Positions 1-12,100 of a stretch of 64,000 bases of DNA are shown one piece after another; the stretch's first letter is position 1; each line of letters begins with the position of its first letter. A model generated the notes under the pieces. The model made no database searches and was not told where the DNA came from. It saw only the letters and a list, made by a program, of their open reading frames with translations. The position numbers were made by a program, and so were the translations under genes. Source of the DNA: Dipteris shenzhenensis (Eukaryota; Polypodiophyta; Polypodiopsida; Gleicheniales); NCBI GenBank assembly GCA_047967505.1, contig CM106540.1. One strand, given 5' to 3'.

Positions 1-709
1 CCATATGGAAAAAACTAAGTTTGTAGCATGATAATCATTACCAAGTAGGTTGTGTGAAACAGGTTGCAAGTGCAAAGTTCCTTTTTCTATAGAGATGAGA
101 TTTAGAAACATAACACATTTGTTAAACCAAATAGCATAACACACTCATGATGTCCATATCATACATGGAAGGTAATCTTGAGGATAACCATTTTCTCATA
201 TTCTTATTTGATGATAGCCAAGTCTAAGATTGATCTTAAAAAGATCTTGGAACCATAGAATTCATCAATTTGGGGTATGGGTTACTTATTCTTAATGGTT
301 ACATAGTTTACTTAACAGCCATCAATACCTAACACCAATATGTACCATCCTTTTTTATTTTTAGAATAACACAGGGGATCATTCTCCACCACAAAAGAGG
401 CTATTTCAATCATTTATTTGCAATGTACTTATTTTTTCAAAATAAAAAAGGACATTTCATTAAAAAAAAAGAGGAACATTAGTATCTAAGTTTCCATCAA
501 AATATGCATGAATATGAATACCAATATTAGCATTTGTATATGCCACTGATATGCCATGATCAATGTTGATAATTTTGATGGAAATATTGACATGTATATG
601 GACACTAACACTACTAGAAAATTATGGAAAGGCTTTTGTATACCTTCATAAAACTATTGCTCTCTACTTTTGATAATTTGATAGATATAAATGTTGAGAG
701 CTTCCATAC
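1..709. other. AT-rich intergenic sequence
   Basis: No convincing coding region, RNA gene or repeat unit was recognised. The stretch is AT-rich with short A and T runs and ends at the target site of the LTR element that starts at 715. Confidence 0.5.
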
Positions 710-714
710 TAAGT

Positions 715-1039
715 TGACAAAACATGTGTGCCTCAGGATCTATGGAGCACTCTAAGGTGGATGTAACTTGTGTGGAAACATGATGAAGAGAGTGCTCATG
801 ACATGTACCTCAAGTCAATTAGGTTCCAAGATAGATTAGCTTGGACTCATAAAGAGAATCTTGAGATAGTGCAAAGTGCTTGATTGATATTACTTCAAAT
901 GAACCTCCCTTTTATAGGTGAGGGTACTTACATCCATTTGCTTGCTCACATGTGGGATATCTCCTCCATGCCATGTGGCAGCTTTCCCTTTACTCATACC
1001 TTTGCTCTACATGTGCTCATGGCACCACAACTCTCAACA
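715..1039 (-). repeat. 3' LTR of the 2.6 kb element
   Basis: 325 bp, plus-strand edges TGACAAAACATG and CTCTCAACA. It is the downstream LTR in element orientation because the polypurine tract abuts its right edge. TSD TAAGT lies at 710-714. Confidence 0.92.
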
Positions 1040-1206
1040 CCTCCCCTTGGTGCCATGATCCTTTGGCTACTGCAAGGTGGTTAGATGTGAGTTACATTCC
1101 ATCACCTCCCCTTAGTGCATGCATTGCTACTTAAGGTGGTCAAGTGTGGCTTTTACATGTCAATACCTCCACTGGGTGCTTTCATAGCTACTCTCAGGTG
1201 GTCAAG
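1040..1206 (-). repeat. Tandem copies of the polypurine-tract region
   Basis: Just inside the LTR, a block of about 60-75 bp built from CACCTCC..TTRGTGC followed by GCTACT..AAGGTGGT recurs about three times (near 1040-1086, 1109-1145 and 1168-1206). On the minus strand each copy carries a purine-rich stretch like the tract used to prime plus-strand DNA synthesis. Only the copy touching the LTR should be functional. Confidence 0.6.
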
Positions 1207-3006
1207 CTTGATTTACAAAATATAGGCAAGGTTGGAAAGGTTTTGGTTTCTCAATACATTCCATTGATGTCACCTTTTGGCTCATAGCTTGATGACGATG
1301 GCGTTCGCTTCTTTGCTTGGTGTAGGTTCATGCATGATGCTTTGTTCTTCCATGTGCCTTGGTGCTTTGTGTGTGGATGCCATGCTTCCTGCTATGGTCA
1401 TCTCATGCACTTGTGCTTTTGGCATGCTTATGACAATGATATGTGCATTCATGCTTTGCTTTTTCATTTGTTGCAAAGGTCTTACCAATTGATTTCTTTC
1501 AATATTGGCAGTGTCTAATTGCATACAATGATTCTCACTTGACAGGCGCGTAGAGCTCGAAAAGACGATCACTTTTTCTTTTTGGAGCGTGTCCAAATTC
1601 TTCCTGGATTGGAAGTTACGCTTTGTCGAAGCTTTTGTGAAGAAGAGGGCCTTTGATGATGTGGCACAGGGATTCACATGCTGAATTCCATACTGTGCTT
1701 AGCAAGAGGCTCTGTGTGCTTAGGTGGCACTGTGGTGACCTTTGAACCCAACTTGGTTAAACCCAAGGTTTACACTAACTTTACCATAGTTTAACTAATC
1801 CAAGTAGCTGAACCTAACCACAGTTAGCTTTGACCACTTTATCTGCCACGTGGCCAGAAGGTGACCTAGCCTCTGAACCACGGGTTAACCTTACCTAACC
1901 TTGAGATGCTATCTGCCACGTGTCTCTTTTGTAGAGAAGAAACAATGGCGACGACGGAGCTTCTGTCGACCAGCTGCGCATGCAAGAGGAGAGCTTCGAG
2001 CTCTCGTGTAGGTTGTTGATGCGGTTGCTCGTCTTAGGAGGCTGGCTCATTATCAATAGTTGGAGTTCGTAGCAGCCTTGGCTTCTGTTGTTGACGATCG
2101 TGGACAGCGTTTGGAGCTGGCAGTCTCCTGATTTGGAGAGGCATTGGGATAGCCGGTGTTGCTCATTGGAGAGGCTTCCGGGAAGGCCAATTGGTGCAGC
2201 AGGGAGTCGTAGAATCAAATGGCGAGGTTGTTGCTTCTTGCTCTTGGAGGCTCGTAGAGGCCGCCTTGTCTTGAAGATCATAGTGGGCCGTTGAAGCTGG
2301 TCAAAGAGCTTGCTTCAGAGTCATTGCAGTCGTTGGTTGTCTGTTTTGCAGTGTAGGCTGCTCATTGTTGTTGTGTTGAGTGCGCGTGCTGTCCGTAGGA
2401 GCTGCACTCGTTTGCTTCGCTGCTGCTACTGAGGAAGCTTGGGCTGCACCTTAGGAGCTTGCTTCGTTGTTGGCTGCCTCATTGGTGCTGGCTAGTGGTT
2501 GTGTGTCCCTTCGTAGTGGAGGCAGATAGCGTTGGCTAGAGTCGCAACCCTCTGGAGCATTGCCCGTGAGCATTCTAGTTGCTGCAAGGCTGTTCTTCAT
2601 TGTAGAGTCCACCTGTAGGTCATTTGGAGAGGCAGTAGGGAGCTTGAAGCTCTATTGGAGAACCTCTCTTTGGACTTCTCTTTCTACTCAGAACCTCTCA
2701 AAGATGGGTGTAGGTAGAGCTTCGGGCTCTCTTTCTCAAACCTTTCAAATCTCTCCTCACAAAGAAACTACTCAAGGGACTCTCTTGTTCTCATAGAATA
2801 AGGAACACTCAAGCTCACAATGAATCTCTCATGAAATGGATGGACGGAAATTATCTCTCTCAAGGGATGGAAACTTGTTCTTAATCTAAAACTAAAACTA
2901 ACCTAGGAGAAAAACATGAGCTCCTAAGACATGCCTACAACTAATCTAGGAATGGAAGCAATCCTAGTGAACTACTAATGAGCTAAACTAGGAGAGCTAA
3001 ACCTAT

Positions 3007-3018
3007 GCTCTGATACCA
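3007..3018 (-). promoter_or_regulatory. Primer binding site (tRNA-iMet type)
   Basis: Minus strand TGGTATCAGAGC, complementary to the 3' end of plant initiator tRNA-Met, with no spacer to the LTR edge at 3019. Confidence 0.9.
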
Positions 3019-3343
3019 TGACAAAACATGTGTGCCTCAGGATCTATGGAGCACTCTAAGGTGGATGAAACCTGTGTGGAAACATGATGAAGAGAGTGCT
3101 CATGACATGTACCTCAAGTCAATTAGGTTCCAAGATAGATTAGCTTGGACTCATAAAGAGAATCTTGAGATAGTGCAAAGTGCTTGATTGATATTACTTC
3201 AAATGAACCTCCCTTTTATAGGTGAGGGTACTTACATGCATTTGCTTGCTCACATGTGGGATATCTCCTCCATGCCATGTGGCAGCTTTCCCTTTACTCA
3301 TACCTTTGCTCTACATGTGCTCATGGCACCACAACTCTCAACA
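3019..3343 (-). repeat. 5' LTR of the 2.6 kb element
   Basis: 325 bp with the same ends as the partner at 715-1039; three substitutions were seen. TSD TAAGT lies at 3344-3348. Confidence 0.92.
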
Positions 3344-3354
3344 TAAGTTTGGGT

Positions 3355-3960
3355 TTAACTACCCTCATAGAGTATCATTATTAAAATTTGATGTGGATCA
3401 GATCTCATTTGCATGTTTGGGCATGCATATTTCCACATTTCTTATATACCATGCATAGTACATGACTGCGAAAAATATGAATCGGTGTCATGGATGATTT
3501 TTTCATGTTAGTTTTGTTAAAAACTTTTATATTGGTCCCAAAAGTTTGTATGCCCTAATAAAAATCAACGTTTGAACATTCGCCAAGATTTGAAACTTTT
3601 AAACAAAAAAATGTAAAGTTTCACTAGGATTTACATATTTTACTTCAAAACTACAAAGAAAATATATAAAAAATTACTATGTTCTATCAATATTGTGAAA
3701 TTGAAAAAAATAGCTCAACTTTTTCCAGAATTTTATACTAATATATAAGTATAGCTACAATAAACACATCCATGATCGGTGTGCTTCTAGCATATGTACA
3801 TGTATCCAATGGATATGATACTTTCGATAGGATTTAATGAGAGTAATATCCTTGTGCTTGCAAATTATGGTGTGGATCATATATCATTTACATGGTTAAG
3901 CATGCATACTTTCACATTTCTCACCATGCATAGTGCATGAGTGGTAAAGATATGCATTGA
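3355..3960. repeat. Direct repeats bracketing a dispersed 300-bp repeat
   Basis: Segments near 3370-3480 and 3855-3960 are diverged direct copies (shared GGATCA..ATCATTT, GGCATGCATA, CACATTTCT, CCATGCATAGT). The sequence between them (about 3480-3785) has a diverged reverse-complement copy at about 49960-50268. No coding sequence was recognised. Confidence 0.55.
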
Positions 3961-4679
3961 TCTGCTTGTACATTGTACTTTTAGTTGAGATTTTCATTTA
4001 CACATCATATTGACATTGCACATTATACTTATATTCATTACACATTTGACAATACGAGTATGTTGTCATTAAAAATGGATCAATTTTCATTTTCAAAATC
4101 TTTTATTATTTTTAGATGTATAAAAGAAACAAAATCGTGTTTTATAGATAGAAGAAAGATGATTGTCTGATGATGTAAATATCCAAGCATCTTGTATATG
4201 CTCTCTAGAATGTGGAGATGATAGTTAATTATGTTATTGAAGTAGAAATTTTCTTGGATGTGTAAATGTGATTTTTGTCCAATACTTTTGTGTGTCAACT
4301 AAATATTTCCCTTTGGTTATGTTTGTTCTTAACTAATTCAAAGAATTGTGGAAAAACATCATGGAATCCAATGAATAGATGGCTAGATAGTTGGCCATTC
4401 TTGTCCATCAAGGAGCCATCATGTCCCATGTAAAAATTCTTGATAATTAATTAGAACATTCATAACCATGAAAAACACACATAATTAGCACACATATTCA
4501 ATTTTTATGATATGTTATGTTAGTATATTCATGCAATCATACTTAACCCATGTAATGAAAATGATTAGGAGAATTCCTATCTTTTAACTTACCCTATTTG
4601 GTATAGTTTGATACATTATGTTAAGTATCATACTTGCAGAGTATTTACCTTGGTTTTTGATCACATGCAAAGGGACAAA

Positions 4680-5640
4680 GATGGTCTTTGCCTATTTTCT
4701 CATAATGCTTAGAGACATCACACATTTCTTGTCATTCCAAATGGATGTACAGCTCTAGATCCCAAAAACCAAGAATACTTTGACACAAGCATGGGCTTCT
4801 TGAACTCTATTCTATAGTGAAGGCCTAAGACATATGGAATTCTTTTCTTCAATATGGTCATGGATATCCATGTGAGAGTTTTTGGTAGGCAAAAAGGCGG
4901 CATTGCGATATCTAAGAAGAAGCAAACTTATTGTTGCTTAAAAGATGAAGAGCAATTCTTGGGTATTCAAAGGAATCATGGAAATTTTGGAAATGTCACA
5001 GCTTACAAGAATGTATTGTTTAAGGGAGAAGTCTATAAGGTGTGATGAGATAGTTGTCAAACTAGACGAGAGTGTGGAAGACCTATCAAGTGTGGAAAAT
5101 TGGAAAGGACATATCTTATCCCTTTTTGCTATCCAACAAGATGGGAAGTTTATGAATTTTTTTAAGTGTAGAGTATTGCAGGCCATCACAATTGAAGATG
5201 GGATTGAGACTTTATGAATAGATGATGTGACTGAAATGAGTATCCTACAAAGAAATTGCAATATGTTTACCTAGGATTGCATACGACCTATAAATTCTTT
5301 ATTGCACAAGTTCATACCATTTACTAAGGGATCTAATAATGTAATTGCATATGAATGTAAGAATTTAATAGTTTGTATGACATTATTGAGTCCATCGTTT
5401 TTTGGTTCTATGCATCCATGGCCAGCGGAAAGTGATGTGATGATAGTGAAACTAAATGATCATATGCAAGGCTCTCAAGATTTATGATATATAGTTGTCA
5501 GACAAGTGAACATTGAGAATAAGCAAGTTCGACTAGCATTGTTGAGACAATATCAAAAGTCACAAGATGAGTGTAATCTTGATATCGAAGAGGAAAATTT
5601 GAGGGGTTGGCATTGTTTCACTAATTTGTGTAAATTGGGT
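4680..5640 (+). pseudogene. Decayed unrecognised coding fragment
   Basis: Reading the plus strand across frame changes gives protein-like text between about 4725 and 5620, with segments such as YKNVLFKGEVYKV, WKGHILSLFAIQQDGKF and VRLALLRQYQKSQDE. Stops occur at 5043-5045 and 5215-5217, and frame shifts are needed to connect the pieces, so no intact gene remains. The WKG..I..LF...DGKF pattern faintly resembles part of a BAH domain, but the match is too weak to name a family. It may be a captured gene fragment carried by a transposon. Confidence 0.3.
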
Positions 5641-7655
5641 TTTTGTTACTAGAAAGAGACTAGAAATTGATGGGAATGTGGGGAGCTCTTTCTCATTACA
5701 TGCATTTTTAGTTCTTGTTATGTATAGTTAAAGGTAAATCCTAGACCTTGGTTTTATTACATTTTCACTTTAAGTATTTGATATATCTATATTTTAAATT
5801 AGATCCTTTTTTGGGGGGCGATCTTTAGTTTTACTTCTAAGGGGGATTTCAAGAAAGTTTTATACTTAATGATCTTAAGTTTGTTATTGATGAAGATGGC
5901 GAATTTTGTATTTGTGAGAGTAGTCGTACCAACCTTGTTTTATGGATAAACATTACAATCACGATGATATTACTAGACTTCTGGTTGAGCATATGCTCAA
6001 CTCAAAAGAGTTTAGTCTTTGATGAAACACATGCTAAATGGCATAAAAGATTCAATTGAAACATGTATTCTTTCTTGCTCTCACATGAAAGAGATCAAGG
6101 AAAAGTCCAATGCAAGATGTAGTTCTAGCATTGATCTCTTGATTGAAGCAACCACATATGAGAAGATATTTTGTGTGCAAGAAAAGAGGGATTGAGACAC
6201 TAATAAGATGTCCAAAATAGATCTTTTAAACTTGTCCAAACAATTTAAAGACCAACATTCCATATTGTGCACCAATTGGTGTCTTTTACGGAGTTTGTTT
6301 GATAACATAAATGTAAATTTGCATCACAACTCAAAGGGACGAGAGGAAATCAAAGATGTAATTTCTAGAAATCTTTCATATTACCATTGCAATTTCCAAG
6401 AGATAGTTATCTATGGAAAGATAAAGATATCTATCAATGGGTCTTGGTGTGGATGCAAGGGAAAAGAAAGTACAAGAAGAAAGGGAAGATGGCCACTTCT
6501 CCAAGCACACCTTGCCCAAAGAAGTGGTGGGACCAATTTATAAGTATGAGATTGATCTTATAATCTTAATATGTAGATGCATTGAATTTGTTTTCTTAAT
6601 GATTTCAACCACTTGAATTTTTAAATAATAACCTGGGTTGATTCATAGGAAAATGACACACTTACACATACAATTCACATAGTTGATTTGGATGGGTCTT
6701 TTTTGAATCAAGTACCTGGTAGCTTTAGTTGTATTTAATCCTTAAAAACATTTCATACTTAAAAGAATTATTTATTGTTCTCTCATGGAGAAGATACTAT
6801 CTCTCAATATTATGCTATAAATACAAATGTATGTTATGCGGGATAACTAAGGCATTCATGAAATACATGGCAGCTACTGTGAGGTACATGAAGGCCTTGT
6901 GTCCTTCATTTCAATAGATTTCATCATTTCTCCCGGTCCGAGAAGATAGAGTTGATAGGCATTTGACATTAGCTTATTGCACAACAATGACATACTTACA
7001 CATGTTGGTCATGAGAGCAACATAGAGTCCTTTGCAAAATATCACTTCCCAATGCACCTTCTACAAGAGTTTTGGAATGTTTGAGTTCGTTAGTGGATTT
7101 CTTAGAAAATGATTTAGGAGAACTCAATGTACATGCTAAAGATGTAAGAGACTTGGCCAAGGATGATCAAGAGGATGAGAATCAATATCACAAGGGAGAC
7201 TTGGAAGATTTCAAAGAGGGCATGATTGATTAGAGAATGGAGGAAAACATGGATAAAATAAATTTAAATTCGTAAAAATTTGCATGTAATTTCATTGTTG
7301 CAAGGTGCAGGGTGAAACTTCTCACTTTGCCAAAATTGTGAATTGTAAAATTTTGAGATGATGTTTTATTCTAGAGCATTATCAAAGGAAATTTAATATC
7401 GACGCTTCCTAGAGTTTTAAAAGTAGTAATTTAGAGATGCTAATATAAATGCAAATATCAATGAAGGTAACTCATGCACTAACATTTATGGATGGCCTTC
7501 AAATAAAAAACTAAAAAAACAGAGTTGGTGATAAGCATTGATGTTGATGAATATAGTGGTAGTAAAGTTTGGCAACAATCGAATACTTTGTAGTACTTGA
7601 ACACTCGATTGTTGTGTATAATCTATTGTTGTGTATTTTTAATACACATACGCAT
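5641..7655. other. AT-rich stretch with scattered coding remnants
   Basis: No intact gene is seen. Short plus-strand protein-like patches occur at about 6200-6540 (MSKIDLLNLSKQFKDQHS) and 7080-7235 (acidic, DVRDLAKDDQEDENQ). They may belong to the same decayed locus as 4680-5640, since strand and composition agree. Nothing else was recognised. Confidence 0.3.
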
Positions 7656-8110
7656 TTTGTACTACCATTTCTTTGTAAGAAATGGCAGTCAAGAAATGGT
7701 TGCCATTTCTTCGAAGGAAATGGCAGTCGAGAAATGACTGCCATTTTGTGTTGCCAATTCTTCTTAAGAAATGGCAATGAAGAAATTGCTGCCATTTTGT
7801 GTTGCTATTTCCTCAAAAAAATGGCAGTCAAGGAATGGATGTCAATTCGTGCTCCCATTTCTTCATAAGAAATGGCAGTGAAGAAATATTTGCCATTTTG
7901 TGCTACCATTTATTCCTAAGAAATGGCAAACAAGAAAATGTTTCCATTTCCTATTGCCAGTAGTTCTAGATCTGGTTTCCGTTTCCAACTACCATTTCTA
8001 TCAAATATATGGGACTTTGAGAAATGCTTGCCATTTTATACCTAAGAAATGGCAAAAATGAAAATTGGATGCCTTTTCCCATTGCCATTTCTACTAGGTT
8101 TTCTTGTAAT
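7656..8110. repeat. Tandem repeats with internal palindrome (about 51-bp period)
   Basis: The octamer AAATGGCA begins at about 7680, 7718, 7769, 7819, 7870 and 7921, so most units are 50-51 bp. Within several units it is followed after about 10-14 bp by the inverted partner TGCCATTT, so each unit can fold into a hairpin. A looser copy lies near 8047. Units are diverged. Confidence 0.75.
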
Positions 8111-8230
8111 GCATGAGCAATGGTTGAGTTGTTATCCTTGTCAGATGTAAGCCTCTTTTGTTTCAACTTAAATATAAATAAATATAATGTTATCGCAGTC
8201 ATTGCTAGTAGTGGTCATTGCTGATTGCAG

Positions 8231-8815
8231 TAGTTGCACAAGAAAATACATTTTCCTTGGTTTTAGGATTAATGCAAGTAGTACTAAAATAGCTCTGAGA
8301 ACCAACACGGTGGTTTGCAAGGAAATGCATTAACCTTGGTTTAGGATTAACTACGATCATCACTAAAATAGCTCTTAGAACCAGCTTAGTGGTTGCACAA
8401 GGAAATACATTTTCCTTAGTTTAGGATTAACTATTAACCACTTGTTTCAAACTATTAATTGCACTCACATTACACGATACAACATGCTCTTTCAACCATC
8501 AGGCTGGTTTTAAACCTGCTTGATGACATGCTAAGAACATAAATTATACATATGTGGCATGTCTATATCGCCCTTGCCCCTAAAGGGGACCCCTCAAGGG
8601 CCATATTGACATGAAAGGGGAGCCTCAAGAGCAATGATTTGAAATATATGAACAAAAAAGCTCTATCATTGTGGGACTCCAATGTGGGTCTCACATGACC
8701 CAACCAATTAAGTTCTAGGTGGTTGCACAAGGAAATACATTTTTCGTGGTTTATAAATAAGTAGAACAGCACTAAAATAACTCCAAGAACTAGTGCAGTG
8801 GTTGCTCCAAGGCAA
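8231..8815. repeat. Diverged repeats of about 80 bp
   Basis: The block GGTTGCACAAGGAAATACAT, then TTTTCCTTGGTTTAGGATTA, then CACTAAAATAGCTC..AGAACCAG recurs near 8233, 8312, 8392 and again near 8711-8810, with unrelated sequence (about 8450-8705) between the third and fourth copies. The LINE at 8868 sits just beyond the last copy. Confidence 0.65.
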
Positions 8816-8849
8816 CGTCACCACCTTGTACTTACAGTGGTTGTGAATA

Positions 8850-8867
8850 TAGATCTTTATGGATTTT
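8850..8867. repeat. Candidate LINE target-site duplication, left
   Basis: TAGATCTTTATGGATTTT here matches TAGATCTTCATGGATTTT at 16441-16458 (17 of 18). The position just outside the poly(A) fits an L1-type duplication. Confidence 0.5.
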
Positions 8868-9102
8868 CACGAATTTTTTTTCCAAAAAAGAGACTTCTAT
8901 TAAGTAAGAAAGAAACCCGCTAGAGCAAGCTCTGTGCAAAAATACACCATGCTAAGCATGTAATAAAAACACCTCAAAGGAATGAGGTAGAAAGAAACCA
9001 AGGGTGAGGCTGAAAATGCCATCTCAACCCTATAGAAGCCTCAGCAAAGAAGGGAGAGTCTCTCCAATCTCTAAGAAAAGTAACTCTCCTGGAGGAGGCT
9101 AC

Positions 9103-12100
9103 TCAAGATGATCCTTGCATGGTCGCCCAAATGGCCATCTGAGTGTGTATCATATCTGTTAAATACTTGCCAAGATCTGAGAAGGGTGAACCTGAGAACC
9201 CTCCAAAGCCTCAGTGCACCTGGCTCTCCAAATGTGCCATGCTACAATGCTAGCTAGGATCTCCCATGGAGAGTCGACCGAGGAGTGAGCAGCCCTGAAA
9301 AGAGTGGCCGAAACATCCTCTAGAGGGCATGACTCCACAAGGTGTCATCAGATGTGAAGAGCCCAAGAGGAGTCAAGTCTCTCAAAAAATACATGGGGCC
9401 CTGAAAGAGTAAGCCAAGCCACTGATCCCCAGGTCATATAGAAAGGTAGGCGAACAAAAGTGCTGAAAAGACTTGCAATCCCCTTCCATATGATTCTCAC
9501 ATGTCTGCAATCCCATAGGCAATGCTGTATTGTCTCCAAAGTAGAAAGGCAGCGAGGGCAAGAAGGGTCAGCTTTGAACTTCGATCTCCAATGGTTCACT
9601 GCTATCCCACCATGAATAAAAAGCCAAAAGAAAAGAGTGATTTTTCTATTCCAGTGAGATTTCCAGAGCCTCTGCCAAAAAATTCTCTGCAAGTCAGTAG
9701 AAATCTAAAAGTTCTCCCAATGAGCAGCTCTGGTAGGCTTCCAACCCCTAGAGCTGAGATGGAATTTCCTGGCATTACTGACCGTGTAACGAAAGAAGGG
9801 GATGCCCTTCTCTCGGTGCCCTTCATCTATCCATTCCCATTCCCTATGGTCCCACTGCAAAAACTTAATTGGGACACCTCCATAATGCCACAACCTTCAT
9901 GAGCCAAGGGCGAGGAGAAGCGGGTCAGGATCCAAGTACCACTGTGAAAGAGAGCCATGCTCCATGAAGCCCACTATCCTGACTGGCTGAAACGGTACCT
10001 CCAACAAGATATCCTTTGTGGATCTGGACAACCTGGCCCCCGAAGAAACATCAAATACTAAGGCATCCTCATGTGGGTCAAGAAAAGCAATCACCTGTAA
10101 AGGAACTCCCAATCTGGAAAATGCCCCCATCCAGGTGGAGCAAGTAAAAGGCATGTCATCTGTGTCCACCCAATCCAAGGGCAAGGCTGCATCAATCTGT
10201 TGGACTCTCCCTGCACTCCCTCTAAGATTAAGAACCATCTGGGCCTGTTGGTCTACAGGAAGCTTCCTGAAGGCTTTCCATGCTCCCACTATAGATGCAG
10301 GGCTCTCCCATCTTGGCCATTGCATGTAAGGAGAAGCTCCAAGTGGTCTGCCAAGCTCATCCAAAATCCTATCATTCCACATGATAGGCTACCTTTCAAT
10401 CTCTTCACGGGTGGATGGGGGAATCCTGCGAAGAGTACTTCTGAAGCTGGCCCATGCTTTCAGGATAGCAACCATAAGAGGGGAAGAGGGAGACCTGAGG
10501 TGGGCTGTGGTGAAATACTGTGTGTCCAATCCTTTGAAGTGGGCGTGCGAGACTGTATGCATCTGATTAAAAAATCCTTCCAAGGCTCTTGTCCTGGCAT
10601 AAGCCCTCTCACAATGAACTTGCAGAGTAAAGCTTTGCATTGTAGATCTAGGTCGATGATATTCAAACCCCCTTCTCTTGTAGGAAGAATCAAGGTCTCC
10701 CAAGCCACCCTGGCTGTAACATCAGTTGTGCCATCTAGTCCACTCCATAAAAAGTTTCGTACAAGCCTCTTAAGTTGAGTGATACAATCCCTAGAGTGGC
10801 ACCAACAAGAGCATACAAACCATGTTGTGGCCAGAAGAACCTGGTTAACCACCACCACCCTGGAGGCTAAGTCCTGGAGGCCAAGTCAAGTTTGGCTGAG
10901 CTCTAGAAAAGGAGCTTTCTTCTGATGCTTTGCAACATCGGAGCAAACTGTTATGAGGGAGAGATGCCCACCCCAACCTGGCAGCCCAAATATCTGACGG
11001 AGAAGCCCCTCTGTACCCAAGTGAAGCCAATATCATTACCCTACTCCGGGGTGTCATCCTCGTGAATCCAAAAACCACTGGATTTATGCCAATTAATGTG
11101 TGCACCTACAGCCGTGCAAAACAAATCCAAGGCTGTCTGGAAGGAAGTGAGTGTCCTAGGAGAGGCATCCAAAAAAATAGCCGTGTCATCTGCCAACTCA
11201 CTATCTAGGAGCTCTTCTTCCTGGCGGATAGGAAGCCTCAGCCCATAAATATAAGCTTGAGATCTAATGTAGATACTCATAGCTTCCGCCACAAACAGAA
11301 AAAGAAACGGGGCAAGAGGACATCCTTGGTGGACGGATCTGGAAATCTGAAACCTGTCCACTCTTACTCCCCCAATGAGCAACTGGCTATGGGCTGATCT
11401 GTAGAGAGAGGATACTCCTCTAATCCATGCATCTGAAAAACCAAAGCGAGATAGAGTACCCTCTAAGAAATCCCATCTACTCTATCATAAGCTTTCTCAA
11501 AGTCCAAGAGTAGAGAATGGCCAATCTCTGGTGGCTCTGCATGGCCCATTCTGAGGCCTCCCAAAATGAGAAAATATTATCAAAAATACTTTTGCCATGC
11601 ACAAACCCTGTCTGTGTGTCATGAATCAAATCTGGAAGAAAAACCTATACCCGCAGACTGATGGCTTTCGCTAGAATTTTGTAAAAAGTGCCCAAAAGAG
11701 TGATGGCTCTCCATTGAGACACAAGATTCCTGTTACCCCCCTTTGGGATGAGATGAATGAGACCATCTGTGAGTGAGTCCAGCATCTCACCAAAGTCCCA
11801 CACGCCCTGCAGGGCTGATGTAATGTGATCACCAATCTGCTCCCAAAAAGTAATAAAAAAGGAGGGGGTAAAGTCCATATGAACCTAGGCACTTGCCCTT
11901 GTGAAGGGCAAGTAATGCAGTCTTGAATTCTGCATTGGTGAAAGGTGCATCCAGAGAAACATACATATCATCCTTCACCAATACAGGGATACACTGCCAA
12001 ATAACCTCTTTGGCATCATCAATGGCATGTGTGCCTGGATCTGCAGTAAGAAGGGATGCAAAAAAATCTGAAGCTACATGCATGACAGCATCAGGATCTG

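Larger units (their letters stand above)
715..3343 (-). mobile_element. Non-autonomous LTR retrotransposon (2.6 kb, no gag-pol)
   Basis: Two 325-bp direct repeats (715-1039 and 3019-3343) differ at only three positions by eye, begin TG and end CA, and are flanked by the identical 5-bp duplication TAAGT (710-714 and 3344-3348). Read on the minus strand, the right LTR is followed directly by the primer binding site TGGTATCAGAGC (tRNA-iMet type, as in many copia elements), and the left LTR is preceded by the polypurine tract CCAAGGGGAGG. The 1979-bp interior has no recognisable gag, protease, integrase or RT, so the element must have been mobilised in trans. Near-identical LTRs imply a recent insertion. 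The short interior without coding sequence fits a SMART/LARD-like non-autonomous type. Confidence 0.93.

Noticed and set aside
7656-8110. Possible CRISPR array
   Set aside because: Units are diverged, spacers are not unique and the context is a plant nuclear genome; it is an ordinary tandem repeat with palindromes.
9522-10778. Plus-strand frames over the LINE
   Set aside because: Antisense to ORF2, whose motifs are on the minus strand.
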